Assembly (NCBI RefSeq): GCF_023276435.1
Contig: NZ_JALLPO010000015.1
Span: 1-64,000 of the forward strand
Length of the DNA: 64,000 nt
Source of the DNA: Sphaerisporangium perillae
GTDB taxonomy: Bacteria; Actinomycetota; Actinomycetes; Streptosporangiales; Streptosporangiaceae
Reading direction: 5' to 3'
In this document: piece after piece, positions 33,744-44,607 of the stretch
Numbering within the stretch: the stretch's first letter is position 1
Layout of the letters: every line of letters starts with the position of its first letter
Program-made: the position numbers and the translations under genes
The notes under the pieces: generated by a model
What the model saw: the letters and a program-made list of their open reading frames with translations, nothing else
What the model was told of the DNA's origin: nothing
The model's database searches: none

Positions 33744-34516
33744 GCGGTGACTCCGTTGACGTTCTGCAGGCCGAGCTCTCCGCTACGCCCCGAGGTGATG
33801 AGCTCGACGACCTGGGAGTGGGTGACGTCCGACGCCTTGACCTGCGCGGCCATCCGCCCCAGGTAGAGCGCCGCGATGCGGTCGGACACGGCGAAGACGT
33901 CGTTCATGTTGTGCGAGATCAGGATCACCGCGAGGCCGTTGTCGGCCAGCCGGCGCACCAGCTCCAGGACCTGGGCGGTCTGGGCGACGCCGAGCGCGGC
34001 GGTCGGCTCGTCGAGGATGACCACCTTGCTGTTCCACAGCACCGCCTTGGCGATGGCCACGGTCTGCCGCTGGCCGCCGGACAGGCTGGAGACGAGCTGG
34101 CGGATCGACTTGACCGTGCGGACCGACAGTCCGTCCAGCGTCTTGGCCGCCATCTCCTCCATCGTGGCCTCGTCGAGGACCAGCCCACTCTTGCGCTCCC
34201 GGCCGAGGAACATGTTCTGGACGATGTCGAGGTTGTCGCAGAGCGCCAGGTCCTGGTAGACGATCTCGATGCCCAGCTCGGCGGCCTCGCGGGGGCTGGT
34301 CACCTGGACGGGCTTGCCGTCGAAGAGGTACTCTCCCGCGTCGATCGAGTGGATGCCGCCGAGGCACTTGACCAGGGTGGACTTGCCGGCGCCGTTGTCG
34401 CCGACGAGTGCCGTGACCTCCCCCGCGTACGCGGAGAAGGCGACGTCGTGCAGAACCTGCACGGGACCGAAGCTCTTGTCGAGCCCGCGGACCGCAAGGA
34501 CGGGTTGGGGTGTCAC
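33740..34516 (-). CDS. Sugar ABC transporter ATP-binding protein (single domain)
   Basis: 258 aa. Walker A is in ALVGDNGAGKSTLVKCLGG, the ABC signature in LVSSLSGGQRQTVAIAKAVLWNSK, and Walker B with catalytic Glu in VVILDEPTAALGVAQT. The H-loop is ILISHNMNDVFAVSD. Many sugar importers of this class use a fused two-domain ATPase; this one has a single domain and should act as a homodimer. It is translationally coupled to the permease gene. Confidence 0.92.
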   Translation of the reverse strand: MTPQPVLAVRGLDKSFGPVQVLHDVAFSAYAGEVTALVGDNGAGKSTLVKCLGGIHSIDAGEYLFDGKPVQVTSPREAAELGIEIVYQDLALCDNLDIVQNMFLGRERKSGLVLDEATMEEMAAKTLDGLSVRTVKSIRQLVSSLSGGQRQTVAIAKAVLWNSKVVILDEPTAALGVAQTAQVLELVRRLADNGLAVILISHNMNDVFAVSDRIAALYLGRMAAQVKASDVTHSQVVELITSGRSGELGLQNVNGVTA

Positions 34517-34554
34517 ATTGCTCCTCAGACTGACGGTACGGCCCGCGTCTCCCG

Positions 34555-34585
34555 CCGGGGAGACCCCTTGTGGAGGTCTCCCCGG
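34555..34585. terminator. Intercistronic hairpin between binding protein and ATPase genes
   Basis: CCGGGGAGACC (34555-34565) pairs perfectly with GGTCTCCCCGG (34575-34585) around a 9-nt loop. It sits between the first and second genes of the transport operon. A partial terminator or RNA-stability element that raises binding-protein levels is likely. Confidence 0.65.
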
Positions 34586-34609
34586 AGACGCCGGCCGTGT
34601 CGGACCTCG

Positions 34610-35728
34610 TTACTGGACTCCGGCCTCGGTGCACTTGGCGGCGAAGTCGCCCGTGCACAGCTCGTCCTTGGTGACGTATCCGTCAGCGACGACGTCCTTG
34701 ACGCTGTCGAAGTAGATCGGCTGCGGGTCAAGCAGGACCGAGGGGACGTCACGTCCGGACTCGGAGTCCTTGACCGAGCCGGTGGCGGCCGGCTTCTCGC
34801 CCTTGGCCAGCGCGATCGCGAGCTCGGCCGTGGCGTCGGCCTCCTTCTTGATCGCCTTGTAGACCGTCATGCACTGGTCGCCGGCGAGGATGTTCTGCAG
34901 GCCCTGGACGGTCGCGTCCTGGCCGGTCACCGGCACCTTGCCGTTGAGCTTCTGCTTCTTCAGCACCGCGATGGCGGCGTTGCCCAGGCCGTCGTTGGCG
35001 GCGAGGACACCGGCGATCTTCGGCTCGGAGGTCAGCATCTGCTCGAAGATCGTGCCGGCCTGGGTGTTGTCCCACTCCGGCACCGACTGGTCCGGGCCCT
35101 TCTTGTAGTCGCCCGAGTCGTACTTCGGCTTGAGGACGCCGTCGTAGCCGGCCTTGAAGAGGGTCGCGTTGTTGTCGGTCGGCGAGCCGTTCAGCTCGGC
35201 GATGATCGGCTTGTCGGCCTTCTTGTCGGTGAGGCACTTCACCAGGCCCTCACCCTGCAGGGTGCCGACCTTGGTGTTGTCGAAGCTCACGTAGTAGGAG
35301 GCGCTGCCGCCGAGGGTCAGGCGGTCGTAGTCGATGGTGGCCACACCCTGCGACTTGGCCTTGTCCAGGACCGCCTTGCCGGTGCCGCTGTCCAGGTTCA
35401 CGATGACGAGCACCGTCGCGCCGTTGGTGATCATCTGGTCGGCGATGGTCTGGAAGGCGGTCTTGTCACCCTGGGCGTTCTGGATGTCGTAGGCCACGTT
35501 CGCGGCCTTGAAGGCCTCTTCGAGGTACTTGCGGTCCGCGGTCTCCCAGCGGGCCGAAGACTTGCTGTCGGGAAGGATGACGCCGATCTTGCCAGGCTTG
35601 GCGGCGGCGGACGAGGCGCCGGCGCTGTCCTGCGCCGTGCTGGTGCCACCGTTGTCGCCCCCGCAGGCGGTGAGACCGAGAGACAGCGCCGCCGCGGCGG
35701 CGGTCAGGCCGAGGATCCCCTTGCGCAT
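34610..35728 (-). CDS. Sugar ABC transporter substrate-binding lipoprotein (XylF-like)
   Basis: 372 aa. A lipoprotein signal has lipobox Leu-Thr-Ala-Cys (LGLTACGGDNGG). The type I periplasmic-binding fold follows: GKIGVILPDSKSSARWETADRKYLEEAFKAANV, MITNGATVLVIVNLDSGTG, ATIDYDRLTLGGSASYYVSFDNTKVG, and AGVLAANDGLGNAAIAVLKKQ. It resembles xylose/glucose-type binding proteins. It is the first gene of the three-gene importer operon. Substrate not proven. Confidence 0.9.
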   Translation of the reverse strand: MRKGILGLTAAAAALSLGLTACGGDNGGTSTAQDSAGASSAAAKPGKIGVILPDSKSSARWETADRKYLEEAFKAANVAYDIQNAQGDKTAFQTIADQMITNGATVLVIVNLDSGTGKAVLDKAKSQGVATIDYDRLTLGGSASYYVSFDNTKVGTLQGEGLVKCLTDKKADKPIIAELNGSPTDNNATLFKAGYDGVLKPKYDSGDYKKGPDQSVPEWDNTQAGTIFEQMLTSEPKIAGVLAANDGLGNAAIAVLKKQKLNGKVPVTGQDATVQGLQNILAGDQCMTVYKAIKKEADATAELAIALAKGEKPAATGSVKDSESGRDVPSVLLDPQPIYFDSVKDVVADGYVTKDELCTGDFAAKCTEAGVQ

Positions 35729-35863
35729 GGATGCACCGGGTCCTTTCTACAGAGATGGCCACGGAAGGCGTGGCACGGGGGTCTGTGGGGAGGTGCCCGG
35801 CCGAGCTCTTGACCGGGGAAGGCACGGCTGCCACCGGGTCTCGGCTTGGCCGTTTCTTTGAAT

Positions 35864-35942
35864 GTTGTTTGCGGCAACGTATTCCGTCCCGGGCCCGGGC
35901 GCCAGACCTCCGAGGGTCAAAGTTTGTTGTCGCCGGTAACAA
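35864..35942. promoter_or_regulatory. Region with two interrupted inverted repeats before the sugar operon
   Basis: GTTG-N7-CAAC (35864-35878) and TTGTT-N9-AACAA (35924-35942) both read roughly TTGTT..CG..AACAA and lie upstream of the binding-protein gene. They are candidate operators for the ROK regulator. Spacing differs between the two, so confidence is low. Confidence 0.4.
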
Positions 35943-35957
35943 TCAGGAAACGCCAGG

Positions 35958-36683
35958 TTAACCGGCCAGGCTCTGGGTGATCAGCACGAAGGCCGAGGCC
36001 GCGGCTACCACGAGAATTCCCATGCGGACCCGCCCGCCGTCAAGGAAGCGCCGCAGCGGCCCCGAGACGGCGAAGCCCACGACCATGAACGGGATCAGCA
36101 CCGCCCCCGCGAGCGCCGAGCGGCCGGGCAGCCTGCCCACGATGGCGAGGATGGCCAGGGACTGCGCGGCGGACAGGAAGAAGTACATCGCCAAGGTGGC
36201 CCGGATCTGGGGGCCCTTGGCATGCTGGTAGACGATCGCCATGGGCGGGCCGCCGATGCCGGTCGCCGTGCCGGTGATCCCGGACAGGAAGCCGGCGCCG
36301 GTCAGGGTGCCCCCGTTCCTCGGGATCGCCACCGCCGACGCGGTGACCGCCACCGCGATCAGCACCATGACCCCGACGAAGACGCCGAGCGCACGCGTGC
36401 TGACGTACACCACGATGAACGCGCCGACGAGGCTGCCCGGCAGCCGGCCGAGCAGCCCGTACCCCAGCCCTCTCCAGTCGACCCGGCGCCATTCGGCGGC
36501 CAGGGTGAACAGCGGCAGCGTGCAGTTGACGACCTGGATGGCCCCCGGCATCACCGTCGGATCGAGCACCGTGATGATCGGCGCCGCCACCAGCCCCAGG
36601 CCGAAGCCCACCCCTCCTTGCACGACCGCGCCAATGAATACCGCCAAACCGCCCAAGAGAACCAGAAGTACCTCATGTCGCAT
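35958..36683 (-). CDS. TSUP-family membrane protein (TauE/SafE-like)
   Basis: 241 aa, ATG at 36683, about 8 hydrophobic helices. The family repeat is seen in LLGGLAVFIGAVVQGGVGFGLGLVAAPIITVLDP and GAGFLSGITGTATGIGGPPMAIVYQHAKG. TSUP proteins export sulfite, sulfoacetate or related small anions; the substrate here is unknown. The frame runs upstream into a P450 remnant without a stop, but the MRHEVLLVLL start fits the family. Confidence 0.82.
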   Translation of the reverse strand: MRHEVLLVLLGGLAVFIGAVVQGGVGFGLGLVAAPIITVLDPTVMPGAIQVVNCTLPLFTLAAEWRRVDWRGLGYGLLGRLPGSLVGAFIVVYVSTRALGVFVGVMVLIAVAVTASAVAIPRNGGTLTGAGFLSGITGTATGIGGPPMAIVYQHAKGPQIRATLAMYFFLSAAQSLAILAIVGRLPGRSALAGAVLIPFMVVGFAVSGPLRRFLDGGRVRMGILVVAAASAFVLITQSLAG

Positions 36684-36699
36684 GGGTGGCACCGTAGAC

Positions 36700-37154
36700 G
36701 CAGGCCGCCCGGCGCTGCCGATGCACTGGTGGATGCCGTGGCCGAAGGCGAGGTGTCCGGTGGCCGGCCGGGTCACGTCGAGGGTGTCCGGGTTCTCGAA
36801 CTGCGCGAGATCGCGGTCGGCGGCGGCCAGCGACACCGTCACCGTCTCCCCGGCCTTGATGTGAGCTGCCGGGTCGCCACCAGGCTGCTGATCAGGTCAT
36901 TCCCCGGCTCGGTGCGCTTGCGGTCCGCCGCCGATGGGCGGATGGAGCCGGTTCAGATCGGTGCTGAAACGCGGATCGGCGAGCACCGCACGGGCGGCGG
37001 CGTAGCCGGTGACCAGCCAGCCCACATGCCCGTCGGCGTAGAGCATCGGCCGTACCGGGTCCTCCGCACGCCACCGGCCGAGCTCCCGCGGTGGATCGAA
37101 CGGGTTCGGGCGGTCGAGGGAAAGGGTCACGGGCTTTGACATCGCATGCGTCAT
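36700..37154 (-). pseudogene. Cytochrome P450 with large internal deletions
   Basis: Three pieces of one P450 are visible in order. First is the N-terminus (TLSLDRPNPFDPPRELGRWRAEDPVRPMLYADGHVGWLVTGYAAARAVLADPRFS). A middle scrap follows (TEPGNDLISSLVATR). Last is the heme-binding end (AGETVTVSLAAADRDLAQFENPDTLDVTRPATGHLAFGHGIHQCIG). The I-helix, the ExxR helix and everything after CIG are missing. The product could not fold as a P450. Confidence 0.82.
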
Positions 37155-37720
37155 GCTGCGTTCCTCCCTTTCTGGACATGACCCTACAAGCCAGGAAATT
37201 CCGCTGATTTAAGGGAGTTATCGGGTGCGGTAAAGGTTGTACAGGTCATTTGTCATGACGGGCACGGCCCACCCCGCCCAGAAGCCGATCACACCCATCG
37301 GCGCAGATCAGCAGTGGTCCGGGCACGCGTTCGACAGATGACCCCGATTTCCGAACCACGTTCGCCACGATCCCGATATCCCGCCTCATTCCGCCCGCGC
37401 GTTCGACATGCTTCCCGGGAGCACGGCCCGTTGCGCGATTTCACGACCCATTCTCCGGCCCGGACGAATAACGCGCGGAACGGCCTGCACACCCCCGGCG
37501 ACGAGACGGCCAGGCCGCCACCGTCCACCATGATCGCCCACTCCTACGGCGTGACGTTGACGTCGCGGACCCCTTCTGACCTGTGGCCTGGTCTTTCTCT
37601 CCGCTCGACGATGCGGGAGCACGGGATGAGGGGACTTCAGGAAGCGTGAAGGTTCCTTTCGTTGCCGATGTTTTCGCCGAGGTGGTGAAGGCGAGGGCGG
37701 ACGCCGTATCGGCCAACGAC
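37155..37720. other. 566-bp region without a supported gene
   Basis: Both strands hold only low-quality frames. The part near 37190-37260 is relatively A/T-rich and includes TTGTCATGAC next to GTACAGGTCA, perhaps the old P450 promoter. Nothing else is recognisable. Confidence 0.5.
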
Positions 37721-38797
37721 TTACGGTCTGTCGATGGCTATGTCATACGTCGTCTGGGGTGCAATGAAAGCGCACAACTGTGCGGCCTCGGTCAACAGTG
37801 CGTCGTGATCTGCGCGGGGCAGCTTGGTGAACGGCTGGATGCGTAGTGTTTTGTCGCGGATCTGCCAGGTGCCCTGCCACATGCCGTCGATCAGGATGGT
37901 ACCGGTGGTCGCGCCGTTGCCCGGTGGGAGCGGCACGGAGCGGTTGCCGGGGATCACTCGGGTGCGGTCCTTGTGTGACAGCAGCAGGTTGTCGTATTCG
38001 GGCAGGAATCGCGGTGGGGCGGGTATGTCCTCAGCAGGCCGGGGCGCGTCGGGTAGGTCATACAGCGCTTGCCGCTCCTGTCCGTGGAACGTCCGCAATG
38101 GCAGCCTCTCTACCACCTCGCGTAGCCGGGTCAGCCCGGACCACATCTGGATGTCGGCGACACTCGCCGGGCCGAACGCGCCGAGATAGCGCAGTACCAG
38201 CGCGTCCACGGATGCTGAGCGCAGCGGCGCGCCCAGCCAGCTCTCCACCGGTGCCCATGCTGCGGGACCGTTGTTGCCCCAGATGCCGCGCGGCGGTACC
38301 TGGCACAGCGCGATGTGATGTGTCGCTGCGTATGCCAGCGCGTTCGGATCGGCGTCCGGCCAGCGTTGTGCGAGTAGTTTGCCGAGTTCGCCGCGGGTGC
38401 GCGGCTGCTGCTCCAGCAGTTGCTTGGCCTGGCTGAACAGCGCGTCCCGGTCCACTCCGTCGGTACCCTGGCGAAAGTGTGCGTTGAACGCGGCGGCGTG
38501 CAACGGGTGAAACAGCGCGCGCCAGTTCAGGCAGTCGCGCGCGCTGACGAGATGCACGGTGTTGCGCATCAGGTGCAGCCGTACCACATGACGCTGCTCG
38601 GTCAGCGCCGACAGCTCGCCCGGCGCGAAGTCCTGCAGGCGGGTCCACAGTCCTACGTACGGGGCGAGCGGCGCTTGGGACTGCATCCCGGCCAGGTGCT
38701 CGATCGCGTCGATCGCCGGTGTCGGTGCGCGTTCCAGCAGGTACTGGCGGGCTAGCGTGGCCCGGTTGAGAGCACGCTGGGTCAGCACATCGGTCAC
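37721..38797 (-). CDS. Winged-helix DNA-binding domain protein (HTH_42/DUF1006 type)
   Basis: 358 aa from GTG at 38797, overlapping the epoxide hydrolase stop by 4 bp (GTGA). Recognisable family segments are AIEHLAGMQSQAPLAPYVGLWTRLQDF, HVVRLHLMRNTVHLVSARDCLNWRALFHP, and the C-terminal FLPEYDNLLLSHKDRTRVIPGNRSVPLP followed by GTILIDGMWQGTW. Relatives include a DNA glycosylase-like group (AlkZ/YcaQ) that unhooks crosslinked DNA; the wider family is mostly annotated only as DNA binding. Co-translation with an epoxide hydrolase is suggestive, since epoxides alkylate DNA. Confidence 0.82.
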   Translation of the reverse strand: MTDVLTQRALNRATLARQYLLERAPTPAIDAIEHLAGMQSQAPLAPYVGLWTRLQDFAPGELSALTEQRHVVRLHLMRNTVHLVSARDCLNWRALFHPLHAAAFNAHFRQGTDGVDRDALFSQAKQLLEQQPRTRGELGKLLAQRWPDADPNALAYAATHHIALCQVPPRGIWGNNGPAAWAPVESWLGAPLRSASVDALVLRYLGAFGPASVADIQMWSGLTRLREVVERLPLRTFHGQERQALYDLPDAPRPAEDIPAPPRFLPEYDNLLLSHKDRTRVIPGNRSVPLPPGNGATTGTILIDGMWQGTWQIRDKTLRIQPFTKLPRADHDALLTEAAQLCAFIAPQTTYDIAIDRP

Positions 38798-39918
38798 TTC
38801 AGCGGTCCGAAGAATGCCTGCAGGTCCGCCGCCAGCTGGGCCGGGGCCTCCATCGCCGGGAAGTGCTTGCCGCGCTGGAACTCGCTCCAGTGCGCGTCGG
38901 TCGGCGCGGGGACCAGTTTGCGTACCGTCTCGTCCGCGCCGAAGACCGCAAATCCCTGCGGTACGGCCGGCGGCGCGCCCCAGTCGGCCGAGTGCGCCTG
39001 CTCGTACAGGGTGTGCGCGGCGGTGGCGCCGGAGCCGGTGAACCAGTACAGGCTGACCGTGGTGAGCAGCTGATCGCGGTCGACCGGCAGGTCGGTCCAT
39101 TCGTGGAGCTTCTCGGCGATCCAGGCGAGCTGCAGCAGCGGTGAGTCGACCAGGCCGTAGCCGATGGTCTGCGGCCGGCTGTTCTGGATCGCCAGGTAGC
39201 CGGAACCTTCCTTGGTGAACGCCTCCATCCGGTCCAGGATCAGCTTGTCGACCGGGTCGCTCTCATCCAGCCGGTCGGCCATCCCGGGCAGGAAGGTGGC
39301 GACGTTCGCGGCGGTCAACGGGTCGGTCACCACGTGGACGCCGATGACATGCTCGCCATCGAGGCCGGCGACCATGCCGGACACGCCGGCGCCGACGTCG
39401 CCGCCGTGCACGCCGTACCGCTCGTAGCCGAGCCGGCGCATCAGCTCGACCCAGGCGCGTGCGGTGCGCCCCATCGCCCATCCGGTTCCGCCGAGCGGGG
39501 TGGAGAAGGCATACCCGGGCAGGGACGGTGCGACGACATGGAAGGCCTGACCGGCCGCGGGGTTGACCAGCGGCTCGATCAGGTGCATGAACTCGGCAAC
39601 GGAGCTCGGGAAGCCGTGGGTGATCAGCAGCGGCTTCGCGTCGGGCCGGTCGGATGTGATGTGCAAGAAGTGGATGCGTTGGCCATCGACCTCAGTGGTG
39701 AACTGTGGGTACTGGTTGAGCCGCGCTTCCTGGGCGCGCCAGTCGTAGTGCGTGCGCCAGTACTCGGCGAGCTCCTTCAGGTAGCTCAGCGGTATGCCGC
39801 GGCTCCACCCCACGCCGGGTAGCTCGCCGGGCCAGCGGGCGTTGGTGAGCCGGTCGTGCAGGTAGTCGACATCGGCCTGGGGGATCTGGATACGGAAGGG
39901 CTTGATGCCGTCGCTCAT
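38794..39918 (-). CDS. Epoxide hydrolase family alpha/beta hydrolase (copy 2)
   Basis: 374 aa. Motifs parallel copy 1: IKPFRIQIPQADVDYLHDRLTNARWPGELPGVGW, THGFPSSVAEFMHLI, nucleophile YGVHGGDVGAGVSG, and C-terminal His in QRGKHFPAMEAPAQLA. The oxyanion motif is HGFP where copy 1 has HGWP. It is the first gene of a two-gene operon with the HTH_42 protein, and a WYL regulator diverges 136 bp away. Base composition is slightly less GC-rich than in copy 1, so the two are probably not a recent duplication. Confidence 0.88.
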   Translation of the reverse strand: MSDGIKPFRIQIPQADVDYLHDRLTNARWPGELPGVGWSRGIPLSYLKELAEYWRTHYDWRAQEARLNQYPQFTTEVDGQRIHFLHITSDRPDAKPLLITHGFPSSVAEFMHLIEPLVNPAAGQAFHVVAPSLPGYAFSTPLGGTGWAMGRTARAWVELMRRLGYERYGVHGGDVGAGVSGMVAGLDGEHVIGVHVVTDPLTAANVATFLPGMADRLDESDPVDKLILDRMEAFTKEGSGYLAIQNSRPQTIGYGLVDSPLLQLAWIAEKLHEWTDLPVDRDQLLTTVSLYWFTGSGATAAHTLYEQAHSADWGAPPAVPQGFAVFGADETVRKLVPAPTDAHWSEFQRGKHFPAMEAPAQLAADLQAFFGPLK

Positions 39919-40054
39919 TGTGTTTCTCCTCTTATCGACTTATCGACGGGCCCGGCACGGCCGGGCCCTTAGCCAGGAGCTGCTGTGCTCACACGGAGAA
40001 GACTAGGAAGAATAGAGGAAAGAACCGTTCCTAGATCATCGTCAGGATCCAAAC

Positions 40055-41029
40055 ATGTCGAAACCAGCTGCGCGGCTGCTGCGCCTGCTGTCGCTGTTGC
40101 AGGCCCGGCGCGACTGGACCAGCACCGAACTCGCCACCCGGCTCGGCGTCACCACCCGCACCATCCGCAATGACATGGCCCGGTTGCGCGAGCTCGGCTA
40201 TCCGGTCGAGGCGCGGCCGGGGGTGGCCGGCGGGTACCGGCTCGGCACAGACGGTGCCCTGCCGCCGTTGCTGCTGGACGAGGAGGAGGCGGTGGCGGTC
40301 GCGGTCGGATTGCGTACTGCCGCGAACGGCTCGATCGCGGGCATCGAGGAGACCTCAGTACGTGCGCTGGCCAAGCTGCAGCAAGTGCTCCCCTCGCGGC
40401 TGCGCCACCGGGTCAACGCTTTCCAGTCGTACGCCCTGCCGATACCCTCACGCGGCCCGCAGGTGGATCCCGACGTGCTGACCGTGATCGCGAGCGCGTG
40501 CCGGGACCATGAACGGCTCCGGTTTGACTACCAGGCGCACTCCGGGGCGGCCAGCCAGCGCATAGTGGAACCGCACCGCCTGGTCAACGACCAGCGGCGC
40601 TGGTACCTGGTGGCCTGGGACCTGGACCGGGACGCCTGGCGTACCTTCCGGGTCGACAAGATCAAGCCGCGGACGCCGACAGGGCCGCGCTTCACGCCCC
40701 GTGCGCTACCACCCGACCAGGAGATCGCGACGCAGGTGGCACGCGGAATCGGCGAGGCGACCTGGCGATACCAGGCGCGGGTGATCGTGCACGCACCCGC
40801 AGCGTACGTACGGGATCGGCTACCGATCCCCATGGAGGTGCAGTCCCTGAGCGAAGACCGGTGCGCGTTCGAACCGGGCTCGGACCATCCGGAGATGCTA
40901 GCCCTCTATCTGGGACTGCTGGACGCGGACTTCACGATCGTGGACTCGCCAGAGCTGGTGGCCGCGCTACGCAAGCTGACCAAGCGCTATCAGCGCGCGA
41001 TCGACACCAGCCAGAAAGCATCTGGCTAG
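40055..41029 (+). CDS. HTH-WYL transcriptional regulator (module 2)
   Basis: 324 aa from ATG at 40055, with AGGA about 7 bp upstream. Winged helix SKPAARLLRLLSLLQARRDWTSTELATRLGVTTRTIRNDMARLRELGYPVEA; WYL domain RLRFDYQAHSGAASQRIVEPHRLVNDQRRWYLVAWDLDRDAWRTFRVDKI. It is similar along its whole length to the regulator at 28432 and occupies the same place relative to its epoxide hydrolase. It likely controls that divergent operon. Confidence 0.88.
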   Translation: MSKPAARLLRLLSLLQARRDWTSTELATRLGVTTRTIRNDMARLRELGYPVEARPGVAGGYRLGTDGALPPLLLDEEEAVAVAVGLRTAANGSIAGIEETSVRALAKLQQVLPSRLRHRVNAFQSYALPIPSRGPQVDPDVLTVIASACRDHERLRFDYQAHSGAASQRIVEPHRLVNDQRRWYLVAWDLDRDAWRTFRVDKIKPRTPTGPRFTPRALPPDQEIATQVARGIGEATWRYQARVIVHAPAAYVRDRLPIPMEVQSLSEDRCAFEPGSDHPEMLALYLGLLDADFTIVDSPELVAALRKLTKRYQRAIDTSQKASG

Positions 41030-41241
41030 TTCCGCGCAGCCGCGCCCAGACCGCGAAGCAGGTTCTCCTGCCCCAGGAAGGCCGCCCCAGCGTGGAGGAA
41101 GGTGACTGCTTTCGGCCAGACCGAGTCCCATGCCTGGCGGTGCCCGGCGAGGGCGCTTTGGAGGTCGGCGATCGCGGCGAGGTCGCTGGGCGTGCCGGAG
41201 CGGGTCACCTCGCCCAGCACCTCCCGGCAGGAGAGCGGCAT
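41026..41241 (-). CDS. Short hypothetical protein or gene fragment
   Basis: 71 codons (LGEVTRSGTPSDLAAIADLQSALAGHRQAWDSVWPKAVTFLHAGAAFLGQENLLRGLG). The composition is protein-like and amphipathic, but I recognise no family. Its stop overlaps the WYL gene stop by 4 bp. It may be the tail of a lost gene, as its other neighbour is a fragment too. Confidence 0.35.
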   Translation of the reverse strand: MPLSCREVLGEVTRSGTPSDLAAIADLQSALAGHRQAWDSVWPKAVTFLHAGAAFLGQENLLRGLGAAARN

Positions 41242-41506
41242 GTGTTACGACCTGGTCCCCCGGGAACTCGCGAACTTCCGCGGCTGGGTGGCCTTACAGG
41301 AATCCGGCATCCTGAACTACTACGTCGCCGGCATCTGCATGGAGGGCCTGGTCGGCGTCGACACCTCCGGCAAGATCGTCCCAGCGCTGGCATCGAGCTA
41401 CGAGCGCACGTCACCGAGCTCCGGCGCCACGTTCCACGACGCCACCCCGGTCACGGTCGAGGCCGTCGGGATCTACACCGCCGCGCTGGGCGCCCTCGCC
41501 CCCTGA
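41241..41506 (+). pseudogene. Fragment of a family-5 peptide-binding ABC protein
   Basis: GILNYYVAGICMEGLVGVDTSGKIVPALASSYERTSP and ATFHDATPVTVEAV correspond to the N-terminal segment of DppA/OppA-type solute-binding proteins. The middle of this stretch is shortened, and the remaining 400 or so residues are absent. There is no signal peptide. Confidence 0.7.
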
Positions 41507-41615
41507 CCACACTCCGCACCAACCGGACAGCCCGGCGGATGGGTGTTCCGCCGAGCTGTCCATTGTGTCGGAGTGGATGCCCCCGAGCGCGGAGCCGGGG
41601 CTCCGCCGACCCTGC

Positions 41616-44405
<2,790 letters not shown>

Positions 44406-44511
44406 GGAGACTCGCCTCCCTCATTTCACGCTCATCGTCACTGATGATGGGTCGCAGGCTGTGCCTGGTTCGCCCCATAGATCCTGCCGCACCGGTGGAG
44501 TGCCACTGTCA

Positions 44512-44527
44512 GTTAGGTTCGCCTAAC
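44512..44527. promoter_or_regulatory. Iron-box-like palindrome upstream of acnA
   Basis: GTTAGG-TTCG-CCTAAC is a perfect palindrome 107 bp before the acnA start. It resembles the half-sites of DtxR/IdeR/DmdR iron boxes (TTAGG..CCTAA). Binding would couple aconitase to iron supply. Assignment rests on motif likeness. Confidence 0.55.
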
Positions 44528-44547
44528 CAACCCGGCCGCAGCAAATG

Positions 44548-44588
44548 TCTCGACATCAAGATATCGGGTGACATATCTCGACATCAAG
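44548..44588. promoter_or_regulatory. Paired TCTCGACATCAAG repeats upstream of acnA
   Basis: TCTCGACATCAAG occurs at 44548-44560 and 44576-44588, 28 bp apart. Each copy is itself an imperfect inverted repeat (TCTCGA-CA-TCAAGA). A dimeric regulator binding twice is likely; which one is unknown. Confidence 0.55.
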
Positions 44589-44607
44589 TTACCCCTGGGT
44601 AACAGGG

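Noticed and set aside
35958-36842. A single fused P450-TSUP protein
   Set aside because: The upstream part is only a scrap of a P450 heme loop; the permease has its own proper start at 36683.
37649-37846. GTG frame starting KVPFVADVFAEVVKARADAV
   Set aside because: It runs into the antisense 3' end of the HTH_42 gene, lacks a ribosome site and matches no family I know.
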